From the NCBI GenBank assembly GCA_905147135.1, contig LR990053.1:18178501-18242500 (forward strand): 64,000 nt of DNA, in the 5' to 3' direction. A model generated the notes under the pieces. The model had not been told where the DNA came from. It did not search any database and saw only the letters and a program-made list of their open reading frames with translations. The position numbers and the translations under genes are program-made. The stretch is from Blastobasis lacticolella. Taxonomy: Eukaryota; Arthropoda; Insecta; Lepidoptera; Blastobasidae. Shown here one piece after another: positions 50,884 through 63,404 of the stretch (the stretch's first letter is position 1; the number at the start of each line of letters is the position of its first letter).

Positions 50884-51130
50884 TCATCATCATCGCGCCA
50901 TGACGTCTACTATCGGGTATAAACCTACCCCAAAGAGCTCCACAAAATCTGGTCCTGTACCTTTCGCAACCGGTTGGTACCTGCGATTTTTACTAGGGAG
51001 CCACACACTGCGTCCATGTGTAATAAATGTATTTTCTTTCTTTCTTTCTTTCTTCCAGTACATGGTCGCCACGCGAGCGCTCAACAGCTGCATCCACCAT
51101 CTGTTCACTTGCGAATCTCCTCATTTCTGA
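50884..51130 (-). pseudogene. RTE-like LINE C-terminal end with inserted tip
   Basis: On minus: LVKIAGTNRLRKVQDQILWS then SLG, as at 44935-45120, ending with 'gatgatgatgac'. The stretch 51016-51060 ('gtgtaataaatgtattttc' and TTTC repeats) is a plus-strand tip of another LINE lying inside it. Dead. Confidence 0.6.
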
Positions 51131-51769
51131 TTCGATCGCGATAGGACTCCGATCATAACCCTTTCCATTACCCTTTGATGGCCAGTGGTTTACTCAAATA
51201 AAAAAATAGTGTCACTTAAAAAATACATCACAACAACAAAATCCCTGTTCGGAACACAAAATAAAATGCAACGCCATATTCGTATTTATTCAACTAAAAA
51301 AACCCAATGGCTAGGCCGATTGAGTCTGTTTTAATTCCTTCTCTGTGGACGGTCAAAATAGCTGCGTCATAAATGTTAAACGGGTGAAAGCGATTGGTCG
51401 TGTAGCGAAACGTTTTAAAGGCCTGGATACACGGTGACGGGAAAGCGGTCGCGATGAGGTAAAGTGGGAAGCGGATGCTTGCAGGAGGGTGGTAGCGTAA
51501 TACTGAATCCTCTTCATTCTAGCGGTAAATTCCGGTTCAGTGGCTGGCAGGTAAATACGCCAGCGTGGGTTCGCTCGTCTTCTAGAATAATACTTTAAGA
51601 TTTTCTGAAAACGGTTTCTTACCATAATCCAATTTAGATAGGCTAGGTTGGCTTGGATCTTTGGAATCTTGGATTTTTGATTTATTATCACATTTATGGA
51701 AATAGCACCATACCACTAAAATAAATATCAAAAACAGAATTATTTTCGGTTAAAAACAAGTTCAATATT
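51131..51769. other. Unassigned; one 112-codon minus frame
   Basis: The minus frame 51353-51691 (NRFQKILKYYSRRRANPRWR, RPLSRHRVSRPLKR) is basic and rich in Arg and Tyr. I do not recognise a domain. It could be chance or a decayed transposon piece. Confidence 0.3.
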
Positions 51770-51868
51770 AAACATCATCATCTTACCATTCATTCGGCTT
51801 CCGTACGAGTACGCTATTTTTCTTTTCTTCCTCCACTTCGCCCGGTCTTTGACATCCTCGTAAGCCTT
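51770..51868 (-). mobile_element. RTE-like LINE tip
   Basis: 'catcatcatcttaccattc' with 'ttcctccacttcgcccggtc' resembles RTE 3' ends reversed. Weak. Confidence 0.35.
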
Positions 51869-52449
51869 TGGCTTTTGCATTGCTTCCTGGGCCTCCTGCG
51901 GGTTCTGTTTCCTGATACCGTCAGGGTTTATACGTACACTTTTTCACCGCAAACTTCGACCTATTACATGTCACACCATGTTACGCAATCATTTCCAGGT
52001 ATACCGCGCCACAGCCTCTTTCCCGCCTTTTTACTTTCCTGCCTCTGTTTAGGCCGACCTTTCATTAACAAGGGATTTCGAGCTCGATGACTCGTGACAG
52101 GCCAGTAGACTAACAAGCTATCCGATCAAATTATCTCTCCACCTTTGTTTACGTAAATTGTTACTTATTTATATGATCGTAAGGTTTATTTTAATACAAT
52201 TATCATGAGAGACCTATAAATGGCAGATGTAGTATTACCCAGTAGTACAGTTTACCACGAGAGGTCCAAGAAGCGATGAATAGACATCAAGCAATCGTAT
52301 ACAAGAGTTACGAAGCAATGACCAACAATATTATTACGTATTGACAATTTATCGACTGATCATTAACAGGTGTGTACCGTGTGGTAGAGATCAGTTAGCT
52401 AGAATATTTTCCCTGAGCGCTACAACTTGTGTCCCTTTAAGACAATAGT
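51869..52449. other. No gene recognised
   Basis: AT-rich spacer. Confidence 0.4.
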
Positions 52450-52454
52450 GAATA

Positions 52455-52535
52455 GGTATATAATAGGCAGGAATGCTCCACTCCACTTAACATCAGGTGA
52501 GCAAGCAGTCAAATACCTGACTACATAAAGGTGTT
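52455..52535 (+). mobile_element. Decayed LINE 3' tip
   Basis: 'ggcaggaatgctccactcc' and 'caggtgagcaagcagtcaaa' recall the tips at 15540-15595. Weak. Confidence 0.35.
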
Positions 52536-53458
52536 GTATAATCAGTTATTGTCGTTAAATGCATGCTTCTTCTACATTGTACTTTCAATCATTGCGATTT
52601 TCAATTTCCAATCCAAGGATCGTGACTGCAATAGCACCCTGTATTATTAAATGTCTTAAATCGCAATGCAAGTGATAAATACAAATGAAAAGATCAATGT
52701 AAATGAACAACATTACCCGCAAAAGTAACAAACTCCACCCCAAAACACACGGACGTCACTCAACATGCGAGATCGCTGACGGCGAACATTACGCCAATCG
52801 GTGAAATAAAAAAATAAAAACCGAGAGAGCGCGGGCTGTTTTAAAAACGGAACGGATGCGGCGCGGGCGCTCGTGACAGCGACGGATGGGCGCCGTTAAC
52901 GAGCGGCTACGTTTCGCGCCAAAAAATCGGAAACCTGATCTGAGGAGCGCCGAAAGCTGCCGAACGCCCCCGAAGTTTGTTCCTCCAAAGACATCGGTTT
53001 GGACTGCAATCAGTCAGGGGTGGTTCATTTTTCACAGGTCCCATTGGAGTGGCAATGAACGAGCGTCAAGGGAATAATAGGGTCTGAGAAATCTTGAGAT
53101 TTGAAATTTTAATTCTATATTGTTGCAAGTACGTACAACATGATGCTGGTGACCTATTTCGCAATCTCGTTGCAAAATAATTTGACAGTTGTATTGCTAT
53201 CAAAGTTTTGTATTCTATCGCGTCTATCGTATTGTTTGTATGATATGGCGTCAGAAGATGACCAGATATTTTTGTACTGGTGTACAATTTACGACTAGTT
53301 TATCTGCCAAATAAATAAATCTAAAAGCCTTAAAGTACACTATGAACGTTTGCAAAACGTTTGTAATTACCTAAGCAGAATATCAGCAGATGTGGGTTTC
53401 ACCTTCACCTATACGTTGAGTCATGGACCATTTTGTTTATAAGAAACTTTTGTATTAA
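52536..53458. other. No gene recognised
   Basis: Includes a GC-rich part at 52820-53000 without a recognisable reading frame. Confidence 0.4.
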
Positions 53459-53627
53459 ACATCATCACCATCATATCAGCCAAAAGACTCCCACTGCTGG
53501 GCATAGGCCTCCCCCAGAGATCTCCACAAAAGCCAGTTCTGTGCCTTCCGCATCCAGCTGGTACCTGCAATCTTTACCTGGTCGTCGGTCCACCTTGTGG
53601 GACTACCCACGGTGCGCTGCGTTAAAC
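53459..53627 (-). pseudogene. RTE-like LINE C-terminal end and tail
   Basis: On minus: WTDDQVKIAGTSWMRKAQN, WRSLGEAYAQQW, then a stop and 'gatgatggtgatgatg'. It matches 44935-45120. Confidence 0.75.
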
Positions 53628-53930
53628 AATTGTTGCAAAAATCTGTTATTGTACAGGTAAAGAAATATTTCTATTTCTGTTTCTATTTCTAAAAGCCATT
53701 AAAAATCCTCTTCGAATAACTCTTCCAACACAAAAGACAAAAAGAACATGACACCCAAACCAACCGCTAAAACAGTTTAAACGTATCAAAACGCCAAGTT
53801 GTCACCACCAACGTACGTGTGGTGCGGTCTTGGTAAAATATTCAATTCGTTGGTGAGTGACAGTGCAATTCGCAGCCGTCGTACGTCGGACACCCGCCGA
53901 CGGGGTGTCGGGGTGACGTCAGCGCCTGGT

Positions 53931-54179
53931 TTTGCTGACCCCAACCTGTCTTAGTTTTAATGAATTTCATAGGTGATCGGATAGCGAACGATGGAGTGGT
54001 TCATTTTTAGTTTTGCAAAAGTGAGTTTAGACGCGTGGCCTTGTTCTAGTAAATATTTTGTTGACCCCGACCTGTCTTAGTTTTAATGAATGTCATAAGT
54101 GATAGGATAGCGCGCGATGGAGTGGCTAATTTTTTTTGTAAAGTGAGTCTTGACGCGTGGCCTTGTTCTGATAAATAAT
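53931..54179. repeat. 126-bp tandem duplication
   Basis: Unit 1 (53931-54056) and unit 2 (54057-54179) share 'cctgtcttagttttaatgaa', 'cgatggagtgg', and 'gacgcgtggccttgttct' in order, with about ten to fifteen differences. No ORF spans it. Confidence 0.75.
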
Positions 54180-54186
54180 ATTCAAC

Positions 54187-54303
54187 GCGGTGTTCCATCC
54201 AGGTTGTGCACTCGCGTGCGAGAGGTCAGCTTTGACCATGATCCAAGATTTAGCAGATCAGGTAATTATAGTGGTGTTATCTGACCTGTGTGATCCCATT
54301 AAC
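54187..54303 (-). mobile_element. SINE-1 fragment (3' part)
   Basis: 'ccaggttgtgcactcgcg', 'ccatgatccaagatttagc', 'gatcaggtaattatagtgg' in order. Next to the tandem duplication. Confidence 0.75.
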
Positions 54304-55581
54304 AAAACAATTTTTCTATCAAAAAGAAAAAGGAGCCATTGCAAATACTGTGACTAAAGACTAGGCAGTATGGATGCAGGACCTTAGACTGCTCTAATTG
54401 ACACGAAAAAGTCGTGAAGCGATACCTACAGATTTAACTCCGGACATATTGTAATTGCTTTAACACTAGCTAGCGTATTGCTGAACACCTTTAAACATAA
54501 GTCTTGAAGAACTCCAAGTTGGATCCACTTGAAAAAAGCTCAGCAGGACCTCACTCACAAAGAAATAAAAAAGAAAGTCATAATTGTGAATTCAAAAGCA
54601 AAAAATGCACGAAAACCGCTCCCGACACAAGATTGAAACAGCTAAAACACATAATCAAGTGGTTACACGATAAGCCTGTGGAAAAAGCAGGTGTAAAAGT
54701 AGAAAGCGGGCAAAGCGAACACCAAATATCTTTGTCAGCGGCCACTCGGTCCGAATTCACAACATCACAACAGGAACATTAACATTTTCCCAACATTCCC
54801 TCTGTTATCGCGGCCACGCTCACGGACTCGCTCTTTTTAGATTCCAAATGAGAATCGTCGAGGTAATTGGGCAACTTTTTAACTTTGCGCCATTATAAAT
54901 TCACAACAATGTTTTCTTTTTAACTGAAATGTGCAATCGTCGCTTTTTAAGTTATATTTTCGCTCCACCTGTACAGTTATGGGGATTGATGAGGTTTCTT
55001 TATTAAAACGAGTTTGTTAATAAGTATCTTTAGCAAAAGCATACATTGGTACTTGGAGCAATTTCGCCAGTGGGGAAAGATTGCTAGGTTATCGTGTTCA
55101 CCGAACATTCTTCTGCAATTTGTTTTATTTTGCGAAACAAGCTATTTCGTAATAACATGTTTTACTAAAATATGATGGCTATTACGTAGCCAGCACCGTG
55201 TTCAACAAAACATAATAATATTACACCCCAAGGTGTTGAAATACCTTACTATATTATGCATTTAAGTAACTAACGATCCTACCGACTGCGCCAGTAACGA
55301 TAGCGCTGCAGCCGGGGGATTTTTAATGAAACCAGATGGAACTTTTAAATTCGATTTAAGTTATAAAAAAATTACAAGCTAGGTTATTACAACTAGGTTA
55401 ATTGGCTCGATGCCAGAGATGGAATCCCCGGGGTCGTCGGCTAAACGAAGCTACACTTCCAGGTATCCGATGTCAAGTCGGGATGGCGAGAATCAAGTGC
55501 GCGCGTTCGCCAGCTACGGGATATCGTCACGTAGACTTAACTGCGCTCGTTGTAAGCCGTATCTAGTATATAAATAATAAT
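54304..55581. other. No gene recognised
   Basis: A 92-codon Lys- and Ser-rich frame at 54504-54782 has no domain. Otherwise AT-rich spacer. Confidence 0.4.
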
Positions 55582-55798
55582 AATCAGCTTGGCGTGAATG
55601 TCCCGGCTATGCTTACGCGCATGATGGCCAGGGGTACGCCTTGACCATTATCCAGGATTTGACAGGATCAGGTAATTAAAGTGGAGCGACTGCCATTTGC
55701 ATCTGGCCTCTATGACCCTGCCACCAGGGGGACCTGATATAATAACCACTCATTCAGTCGCCTGAATGTGTAGATTTTATCACGATCTTTTCACGTAA
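55582..55798 (-). mobile_element. SINE-1 copy without head
   Basis: 'aatcagcttggcgtgaatg', 'accattatccaggatttgac', 'gtggagcgactgcca', 'gtcgcctgaatgtg'. It stops before the tRNA-like head. Confidence 0.85.
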
Positions 55799-57589
55799 TA
55801 ACATAATAAAATTAACCTAACATAAACCAATGAACAAGAACTACCATTTTCTAGTTGCAATCAAGCGCCCAATCAAAGTTTTTTGTATAGCAAATTACAA
55901 TTTTTAGGAACAATGTCTCGAATTTATAATTTAGAAGGCTCTTATTAAATTGAGTTTTCGATAAAGTTAGAGTTTCGGAAGTTTGCGGTGGGCCAGGGCA
56001 GGCCGCAGGGTGGGGGGGTCGTGGGTGCACTCACCCGGGCAACTTTTAATTCTAATTATTGTTCGAATTTAAATGCACTCGAATTGTTTTAATTAAAATT
56101 TAACGCGCCAACGGGGAGCCGGAGACCGCGAGGCGGTTCGAAACAACTCCGCGAATAGAAAATGTGCAAGGAAATTGCTTTGGAAGTGGATTAACGCTGT
56201 CATTAAGTCTATTTGTATTGCTTCCGTGGAGCCTTTCACTAACCAAATAACGTTCAATTTTATTTTATAGTCGAAGGACACTTATTGTTTAGCAGTTTAA
56301 TCGTATTCTTTATTTGTTCTTATTATTACGAGAAATATGACATGATGATATTAATAACAAACCATACGTCGAAAAATAGTACTAGCACAGTCAATTTCAG
56401 ATTTATGTCAAGTTGATTCAGTTTCCTACATTTTACTTATGCGCATATTGGTTATAATTTTATACTCAAATATAAATTTACATTTAATAATTGACGATTA
56501 ACGACTTTTACTCTCTTTACAGGTAACTAATTTATGAGTACTTCAGCGTTTACTTCAAAATGTAAGTGTTTATTATTACAGACTAGTGCTACTAAATCTT
56601 AAATAATCGATTATTGGGTGGTTTCAACATGTGGCCTAAATTGCTGGCACTCATTAAGTACAACTCAATCGTTCGACTAAGAAGCTACGACTGTCTAACG
56701 AAGAAACACCGAAATCTTGGCGTGGGGTGGCTGGAGCGTGACAAGCCAAGTTCAAGCAAAAAGAAAAATGGCGAGCAGCAACCTTGTGTAATATTACATG
56801 AAACAATAATAACAATAAGCATGTGTAATATTATATGGAGCCACTTTTGACCCCTTCATAACTCAAACTAGAAAAATTAGAAAACAGTGAATTTTCACTT
56901 TGTTAGTTTTCCAACAAACAAATCAAATATATTGCTAAATATAAATGATTAGTAAGTGAAAATTAGCCATCTCAAATGTTAAGTTACTCATAAATAAATT
57001 TCAGGATTGTCTACAGAACTTGGTACCCGTTTATATCTCAAGTCTTTTGTCTATGCAGTCGACAACCACACCATAACTTGGCTCCATTTCGCATTTAGGT
57101 TTTTCGTACGATAATAACCTATCTTCGTGTCTACTAAACAATTCACGAGCCCAAGTTCGTTGAGGGAGACAGGACAACACGTAGCGTAACAACTACCCAG
57201 TAGACAATTCTTTCTACCTTTATTAGACTCGATGCTATCTGCCGCCACAACTAACTTGAAATCGTCTCTTGTAAGAGGTAATGAACTAATGATTGCGCCG
57301 TTTTTCCTTCACGAGTCTGGGGGGGAGGAGCGAGGAGGGGGTCGGGGGGTCACAGTCAAAGCAGTTACCATAACCGTTAGGAGACACTGCCGTAGTCGCC
57401 GTGACACAGTCGCCTCGAGATACCGAATTACACGGAGTTAGCTTTGCAGGGAATTCGGAATGCTGGATGAGGCTTGACAATTGAGTCTAATCGCTTCTGT
57501 TGTTGTTCTGCAAGTACTTGTACTTGTATATTGTGCAAGTCTTCAATTAAATGGAGTTTATATGGAAGGAAACATTATATTGTATTAAA
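55799..57589. other. No gene recognised
   Basis: AT-rich DNA with a GC-rich purine tract at 57316-57350. Nothing supportable. Confidence 0.45.
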
Positions 57590-57699
57590 TTTTTTGTCAG
57601 TCGGTAGGTACCTCACTTTGAATAACGTTTCTTACGATCCGTTATTTAAAACAATATAGTTCAATCGTAAGAATCGGTACCTACAGGCTGACAAAAAAA
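57590..57699. mobile_element. MITE-like inverted repeat
   Basis: Left end 'tttttgtcagtcggtaggta' and right end, reversed, 'tttttgtcagcctgtaggta' match at 18 of 20 positions (about 57591-57612 and 57676-57696). Inner 'ttcttacga' is also partly inverted. About 110 bp, non-coding. Superfamily unknown. Confidence 0.6.
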
Positions 57700-60600
57700 A
57701 ATCTAACTCAATGTTTTCTTTAAATAAAATAAGAACAATGTAGGTCAAGATTAGGGTTTAGGGTTAAGTTAGTAGTGGTAAATAAAAATAATTAAACCAT
57801 ATGTGTTAAGTTACAACGCAACATACCATAATGTGTATAAACGGAATATTAAAAAAAATATTGTTCTATATCTTTGAAAACAGACGTCGAAAAAAGATCA
57901 AGACCGTATATCTAACAAGTTTACTTCAAAACTGTTCAACATCTCTGCCGTACCAAGTCAGCCACTTGAGAGGACTTCTGTCGCCTCCATTCCAGCGACG
58001 TTAGAGTCCATTCTAGTTACTTTATTCGCGCGGTTCATGGCCCGTTGGCGCGGCCGCCAGGCAGTTACTTACCGTGGGGTGCAAACGTGCCCCAGTTACT
58101 TACCTCGCCCGGCAGTCGCCTCTGCAAACGTCGGAATGTTCATTGCATTACACTTGGACTTGGTCTCTAGTAGGCAGCCAGGGTTGTTTCGTAAATAGGG
58201 TGTTCCGTGTATGCCGATGTCGTTGCAACGGCCTTTTGTTGCCTCAAATTGTAATGTTTGCATTTGGTTAGGACATACCACAATACACATTTTGTTAACT
58301 GTTATAACAATAGAACTAATATCACTAGATTATGAGAGTATTTTCAATATCTACTCTCTGCAGCATAGGTATGCTTCTTATGCCAAATAGCTATTTCCCT
58401 GGTTCTAAGATTAAAAGGTTGAAGTTAAGTTATCCTCGTCTTTGTATTTTTAATGGATAGTAAAAAAATAAGATTATTTTATGTAACAGTACCGCTAAGG
58501 ATTTTGAAGAGTGGTGGTCAGTTTGAAAAAAAATTCTCTTGACCCCCCTCCTAAGTGCATCCCTGGCTGCTTTGCAAGCGGCTTATGACCGGACAGTGCC
58601 GATTTCTATTACATATGCATTTGCGAGATAGTTTTTGCTCCACCCGACCCCGTTTGAGACAGACCAGAACTAAGGCCGCATTTAGTTAACTTTGAATTCG
58701 CAGTAATGTCAAACGTATACGCGACAGAATTGGTCGCCTTTGACATGAATTACTCTAGTTTGTTCTATAACAATTTTTTAAAACGAAACATGCAGTTTAT
58801 TTCATATTTTAATATTTTGTCTTTTTACTAACCAACGATGCGGCCGAAATATGATAAATAATTTAAAATTTGAAAGGTTTACATTATGCCTACCGTTTCG
58901 CAATACTGTATAAAATAAAATTAAGCGTGAATTCAGTAATTACCCACTTATATTTTTAATATTTAAATTTGTACAGAATATGAAAATGCTGTCCACTGAC
59001 CACACGCCGAAATGGATTGAAACCTTGCACAAATTGGAAATATAATAAACGAATATTTACACAATTTCATTGCACAAAATATCGAGTACATTTTAATTTT
59101 ACATTCTGCATTACTTTATTGTGCACTTTTTATAATGTAAATTGTAGTGTACAAATGTGTATAGTCTAGTCTTAGCTTACAACTTACATAACAATTCTCG
59201 CTGTGTCTATCCAGAACTACGCCAGATACGTAATCAGGGCCCCAGGAGTATAAATAAGTGGCCTCTCCACCCTGAGACTCCTGCCAGGGACGTAAACCGC
59301 GCAGATAGCGCGACAAATGGCCGCTCAGCACTCGTTACAGTTGTTTAATGGCCTCTACACCAGGTATGAACTCAGGGGTGGAATAGAAACTTTTTTTTAA
59401 TAATATTTACTTATCGTGATTCTGCTCGAAAGCTTTGATGTTTGGTGGCATAGTTCAGGAGTTCAGTATATGTATATTTTTCACAAATTAGCAGATAACT
59501 ACTTTTGGCTAAATAAATTATAAAATATATCTTAAACTAGACAGTGCCCACTTGTATATCCGCATTAAATTTAGTTATTTAAAAATTACTGCAAAATATT
59601 GCTACAAATTTGATTAAAATTCACTCGGCGCAGTTTCACATAAATAAAATACACATCAGCCAAGTAATTTGCAACACCAAATGGGTACACATTTCCGATG
59701 TGGTGAACAACCACAATAGCATGTGGTCGCATTTTCCTGTGGTCCTTTAGTTGATTAATACTACCATTTAATGAAGCCGTTCGTAAATAAAAAAAATACC
59801 GTCATCGGACCCTAAATTCTTTATCCAGTAGACAGTATCAAGTGAAAAATTTGTATTCCCCAATAAAAATCCATTATTTAGTACATTTAATTGGCCATTT
59901 TGCTAAAAGGTCGGATTTAAGTAGACCGAGGAGCACATCAACATTGTGGCTTGTCGATGGAAGTATAATATTGTATTTCTTCCGTCTTGTATGTAGTACA
60001 TATTCCAGTGAAGCAATGGTAGCTTCAATTCTGACCGAATATATCGTAAATACTTTTTTTTCTTAGCTAAGAGGTAGATGCGGTGGGCCGGCTTTTGCGT
60101 GCAAATGTGCGTTGGTGGGGTTCTGGGTGGCCGTGTTGCGCTAAAGTACTTATGTGCATGTACTAGTACTCGGCGTGCGAGCTGTCTGGTCAAATTGCAT
60201 TGCCCCCCACCTGGCTGTCCATTGTACTGACTCCGTGCCTGTTCGTTTTCTGATATCAACATGCAACTAAGTTCTATCGCCCCGAGCTTTTTGCTGGCTA
60301 CCCACCAGTGGGGATCCGACGATCCGGATGAAGTTCTGTTGAACTCTGGACGACCACGACTTATGATAGACTTAGCTATACGGAGTCACTTCAAATTCAT
60401 GGGGTATGGTATGCATGTGCTCGTGATTGGCACGAACACTGAAATCACGAGAAAATCAGCTGTTTCATACAACATTTAAAATGAATTATGCCAAAATGTA
60501 TGAAATATATGTTTTTTTTTGCTATTACAGATCCCTCAGGCGCACGAGGTCTATTTATCAAATGGCCTATTTCTCATTTTGACCTCTTATTGGTGCGTAA

Positions 60601-60842
60601 AAGTTGTACCCTTTGGTATCTTGAATTTGAAGTCACCTTTATATTTTGTGATACCACCAACGGTTCATGTACTTTGGTTACGTGTAACAAAACCACAGGT
60701 GCGTCGTCTCTGTGAGAACTTAAACCAATCACTAGAATAATGCCCAAACATACTACAGTTTTCTCTTTTTCATTTCAATCGTCGTTTGCCAACTGCCGTC
60801 ATGTTTTAACGATGTTTATATAAACAAGAAACTAATAAATAA
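57700..60842. other. No gene recognised
   Basis: About 3.1 kb of AT-rich DNA. A small GC-richer patch lies at 60075-60215. Frames at 59903-60262 (minus) and 60261-60479 (plus) have no recognisable domain. No known repeat identified. Confidence 0.45.
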
Positions 60843-61185
60843 TTATGTTGGCGTCAGTATTCCGGTTGTGCCCCGTGCGAGGAATCTCTCTCTCGTTACT
60901 ATGATCCAGGATTTGGCAGATCAGGTAATTACAGTGAAGCAACTACCGTCTGAGCTCCGTGACCTTGTTAACAGGGGAACCTGGCCAGATTGGATCATGG
61001 TAACATATTCAAGCGCCTAAATGTGCAGGTTTCATCACGATGCCGATGTTCACCTTCGTCGTAAGAGTGGCCGTATCAGTTAGTGTTAGTACATAACTCA
61101 GAAAAAGTCATTTGTACATAGCGGCACTAGGAATCAAACTCGATACTTCTCGCTTACAACTCGGGCTCGCTAGCCCTTAAGCCAC
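60843..61185 (-). mobile_element. SINE-1, near full length
   Basis: 'ttggcgtcagtattccggtt', 'gatccaggatttggcagatc', 'gattggatcatggtaac', head degenerate at 61130-61185. Confidence 0.88.
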
Positions 61186-61545
61186 TTTCATAGTAAAAAA
61201 GAGAAAAGTTGGATAGTAGAAGTATCTTGTTCGGAGTTACCCTACTTTCCATTTTTTGCTCGCTGAAGTGAAACAGCTCTTATATAGTTATAGTATCGTT
61301 AACAGGGACCACGCTCTGGATACTGCAAAGCCTCGAAGGTATCTTATCGATGCAAGGACGGCCGATTGAATTATTCTCCCAAGATCGCGAACGAGCTGCC
61401 TTCGCTCAATATCTACTGAGACTTTTTGCTTCAGCCAAGATGACTGCGATACTTTAGAGAATACGGAATGAGCTTGCTCTTGTTGCAAATGGTGTTTAAA
61501 CGATGATGCGGATTTTTAGGATGTTTTTGATGTGTTTTTAACATT
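61186..61545. other. No gene recognised
   Basis: Spacer between SINE copies. Confidence 0.4.
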
Positions 61546-61621
61546 GTAGGTACATTAGTTGAATGCTTACTGATGCTCTTACGGTGAGGGAAAACATCGT
61601 GATGAAACCTGCACATTCAGA
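61546..61621 (+). mobile_element. SINE-1 fragment
   Basis: 'gtacattagttgaatgctta', 'cttacggtgagggaaaacat', 'gatgaaacctgcacattca'. A short middle piece. Confidence 0.75.
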
Positions 61622-61995
61622 TCTAAGCGTACATACAGAGCAATAGACGGTGGGACGCGGTATTGTGTTATAATATAAACAGAATTGCCTGGCGGGCTTG
61701 TTCTTGACTTTCGCTTCCTCTTTCTAAACAAAACAGAAATATTTAGACTAACAACACATAATGATTACTTGTTACGTATTCAACAATAACATTGAAAGCA
61801 ATTTTATTAAGGAGTATGTGGATAGCACAGTATACACGAAAAAAATACAACCCATCCAAGTAAAAGTAAATACCAAGCAATTAACCGAACTACTTAAACC
61901 TCATTCAACACGGACCAAAAACTTCCGAAGCGGAGTTAAATTAGCAATTTTCTAAACAGAGATATTTCTGAACGTTCCATCCAACAAATCTCTAA
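61622..61995. other. No gene recognised
   Basis: AT-rich spacer. A small open frame (61761-61955) has no domain. Confidence 0.35.
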
Positions 61996-62275
61996 CTGTT
62001 TTATGAATGAAAATGAAAATGAAAAAGTATTTATTGAATTAGGATTACGTTAATTAATCTCCTTTCAAAAGTCAAAAATCTAACGGAAAACAAAAAGAGA
62101 GTTAAGCAAGCTCATCCAGGTAGGGGGCGACGCATGCAGACCGATCAGCGCGTACGAGGGCTTACCCCGGCGAGACACCGGGCACCGATACACGCCACGC
62201 ACATAACCGCCTAAGCGAATCATGCAAGCACGCACCAGCCGGCCTACCCGCGTCGCCCCCTGAGCTCGGAAAAAA
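61996..62275 (-). mobile_element. Possible LINE 3' UTR with GAAAAT-type tail
   Basis: A (ATGAAA)-type tract at 62004-62020 and 'tatttattga' (reverse AATAAATA) follow a GC-rich part with inverted 'gggggcgacgc' at 62123-62133 and 62250-62260. Layout fits a LINE 3' end but no coding part was identified. Confidence 0.35.
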
Positions 62276-62699
62276 TAAGTAAAAAGAATGTCATCTGTCT
62301 GTCAGTATGCCGCTTCAGTTAGGAAAATGACCATCTGTGGGAAAAAGAAACGGCAAGAAACCCACAGGTACATTTAAATATGATTACATTGCATTGATAC
62401 ATTTGTCAATTTAATTTGAGTGAGCCTGTCTTGATTGGAATATGATGTGAACCTCTACGAATCGGTCAATCTACTAAAAATAAAAATTGTACAGGAAAAG
62501 CAGGCCAGTCCACCAAGGCAGCACCCGTTCACGAGCATGACGCAGGGCCCAGCCATCGTTTTATTCAACCATATTTGAGGGAAGAGAACGACCCGACCCC
62601 CACGCCACCACCAGGCAGACTTAAGTGAGCATGCACTGCCAATGCCGTACATATTTAAAAAAAAAATTGTTATTCAATGACTATTCCACATCAAATCAG
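62276..62699. other. No gene recognised
   Basis: Unannotated spacer. Confidence 0.4.
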
Positions 62700-63365
62700 C
62701 CTCACCCAATTTAACAATTGTAAATTTATAAATAACTCCCTATTTAGAAGAGTTAGTAGTACACCATTCATTTTTGTCTTTGATATATTCATCAATTTTA
62801 TAATAGGCTTTTTTCATTAAAGTTGTTTTCACCTTTTCCTTAAATTGTGATTCAGATAAATTAAGAATACATTCAGGAATATGATTATAAAATCTTATAC
62901 AGTTACCCATGAAAGAGGAACTATTTTACTAAGTCTGAACAAGGGTGTTACCAGTTTATTCTTGTTTCTTAAATTTATTAATTAATAAAAATAAATAAAT
63001 TAAACATTATGAATATCAGTATTTTTAGCAAATTGGGTAATATGCTTTCTAACATACATTATATTATCAAATATATATTGACTTGAGAAAGTCAATACAT
63101 CAATTTCTTTAAACAATTATTTGAGCGAATCACGTCAACGTAATCCATATATTGCTCTTACCGCTCGTTTTTGTAGTTGAATATTATGTCACTATCAGCA
63201 CACTTGCCCCATAGTATGATGCCGTACGACATAATACTATGAAAGTAACTATAATTAACTAATCTAGCTGTATTCACATCCGTTAGCCTCCTTATTCGCC
63301 AAACGGCAAATGCAGCCGAACTTAACCTACTAGCCAATGATTCAATATGTGAGCCCCATTGAATT
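62700..63365 (-). pseudogene. L2/Daphne-like LINE RT C-terminal fragment
   Basis: On minus: KIQWGSHIESLASRLSSAAF, IRRLTDVNTARLVNYSYF, MSYGIILWGKCADS, then past stops and frameshifts IDVLTFSSQYIFDNIMYVRK. It resembles the region after the RT palm in L2/Daphne/CR1-type elements (cf. LINE A's HSHLAYGIDLWGQAADRN). It ends in 'LYINTK'-like AT-rich 3' sequence. Stops and frameshifts make it dead. The left (upstream) part is cut off at 63365, where poly-T begins. Confidence 0.75.
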
Positions 63366-63373
63366 TTTGAATC

Positions 63374-63402
<29 letters not shown>
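63366..63402 (-). repeat. Poly-T (poly-A tail of the following LINE)
   Basis: About 32 T in a row closes the 3' end of the minus-strand element to its right, inserted into the L2/Daphne-like fragment. Confidence 0.8.

Positions 63403-63404
<2 letters not shown>

Noticed and set aside
51353..51691. A transposase-like ORF
   Set aside because: It is Arg-rich but shows no catalytic motif or terminal repeats.
54504..54782. A small Lys/Ser-rich protein
   Set aside because: No domain, no exon signals and no support from context; composition alone is not evidence.
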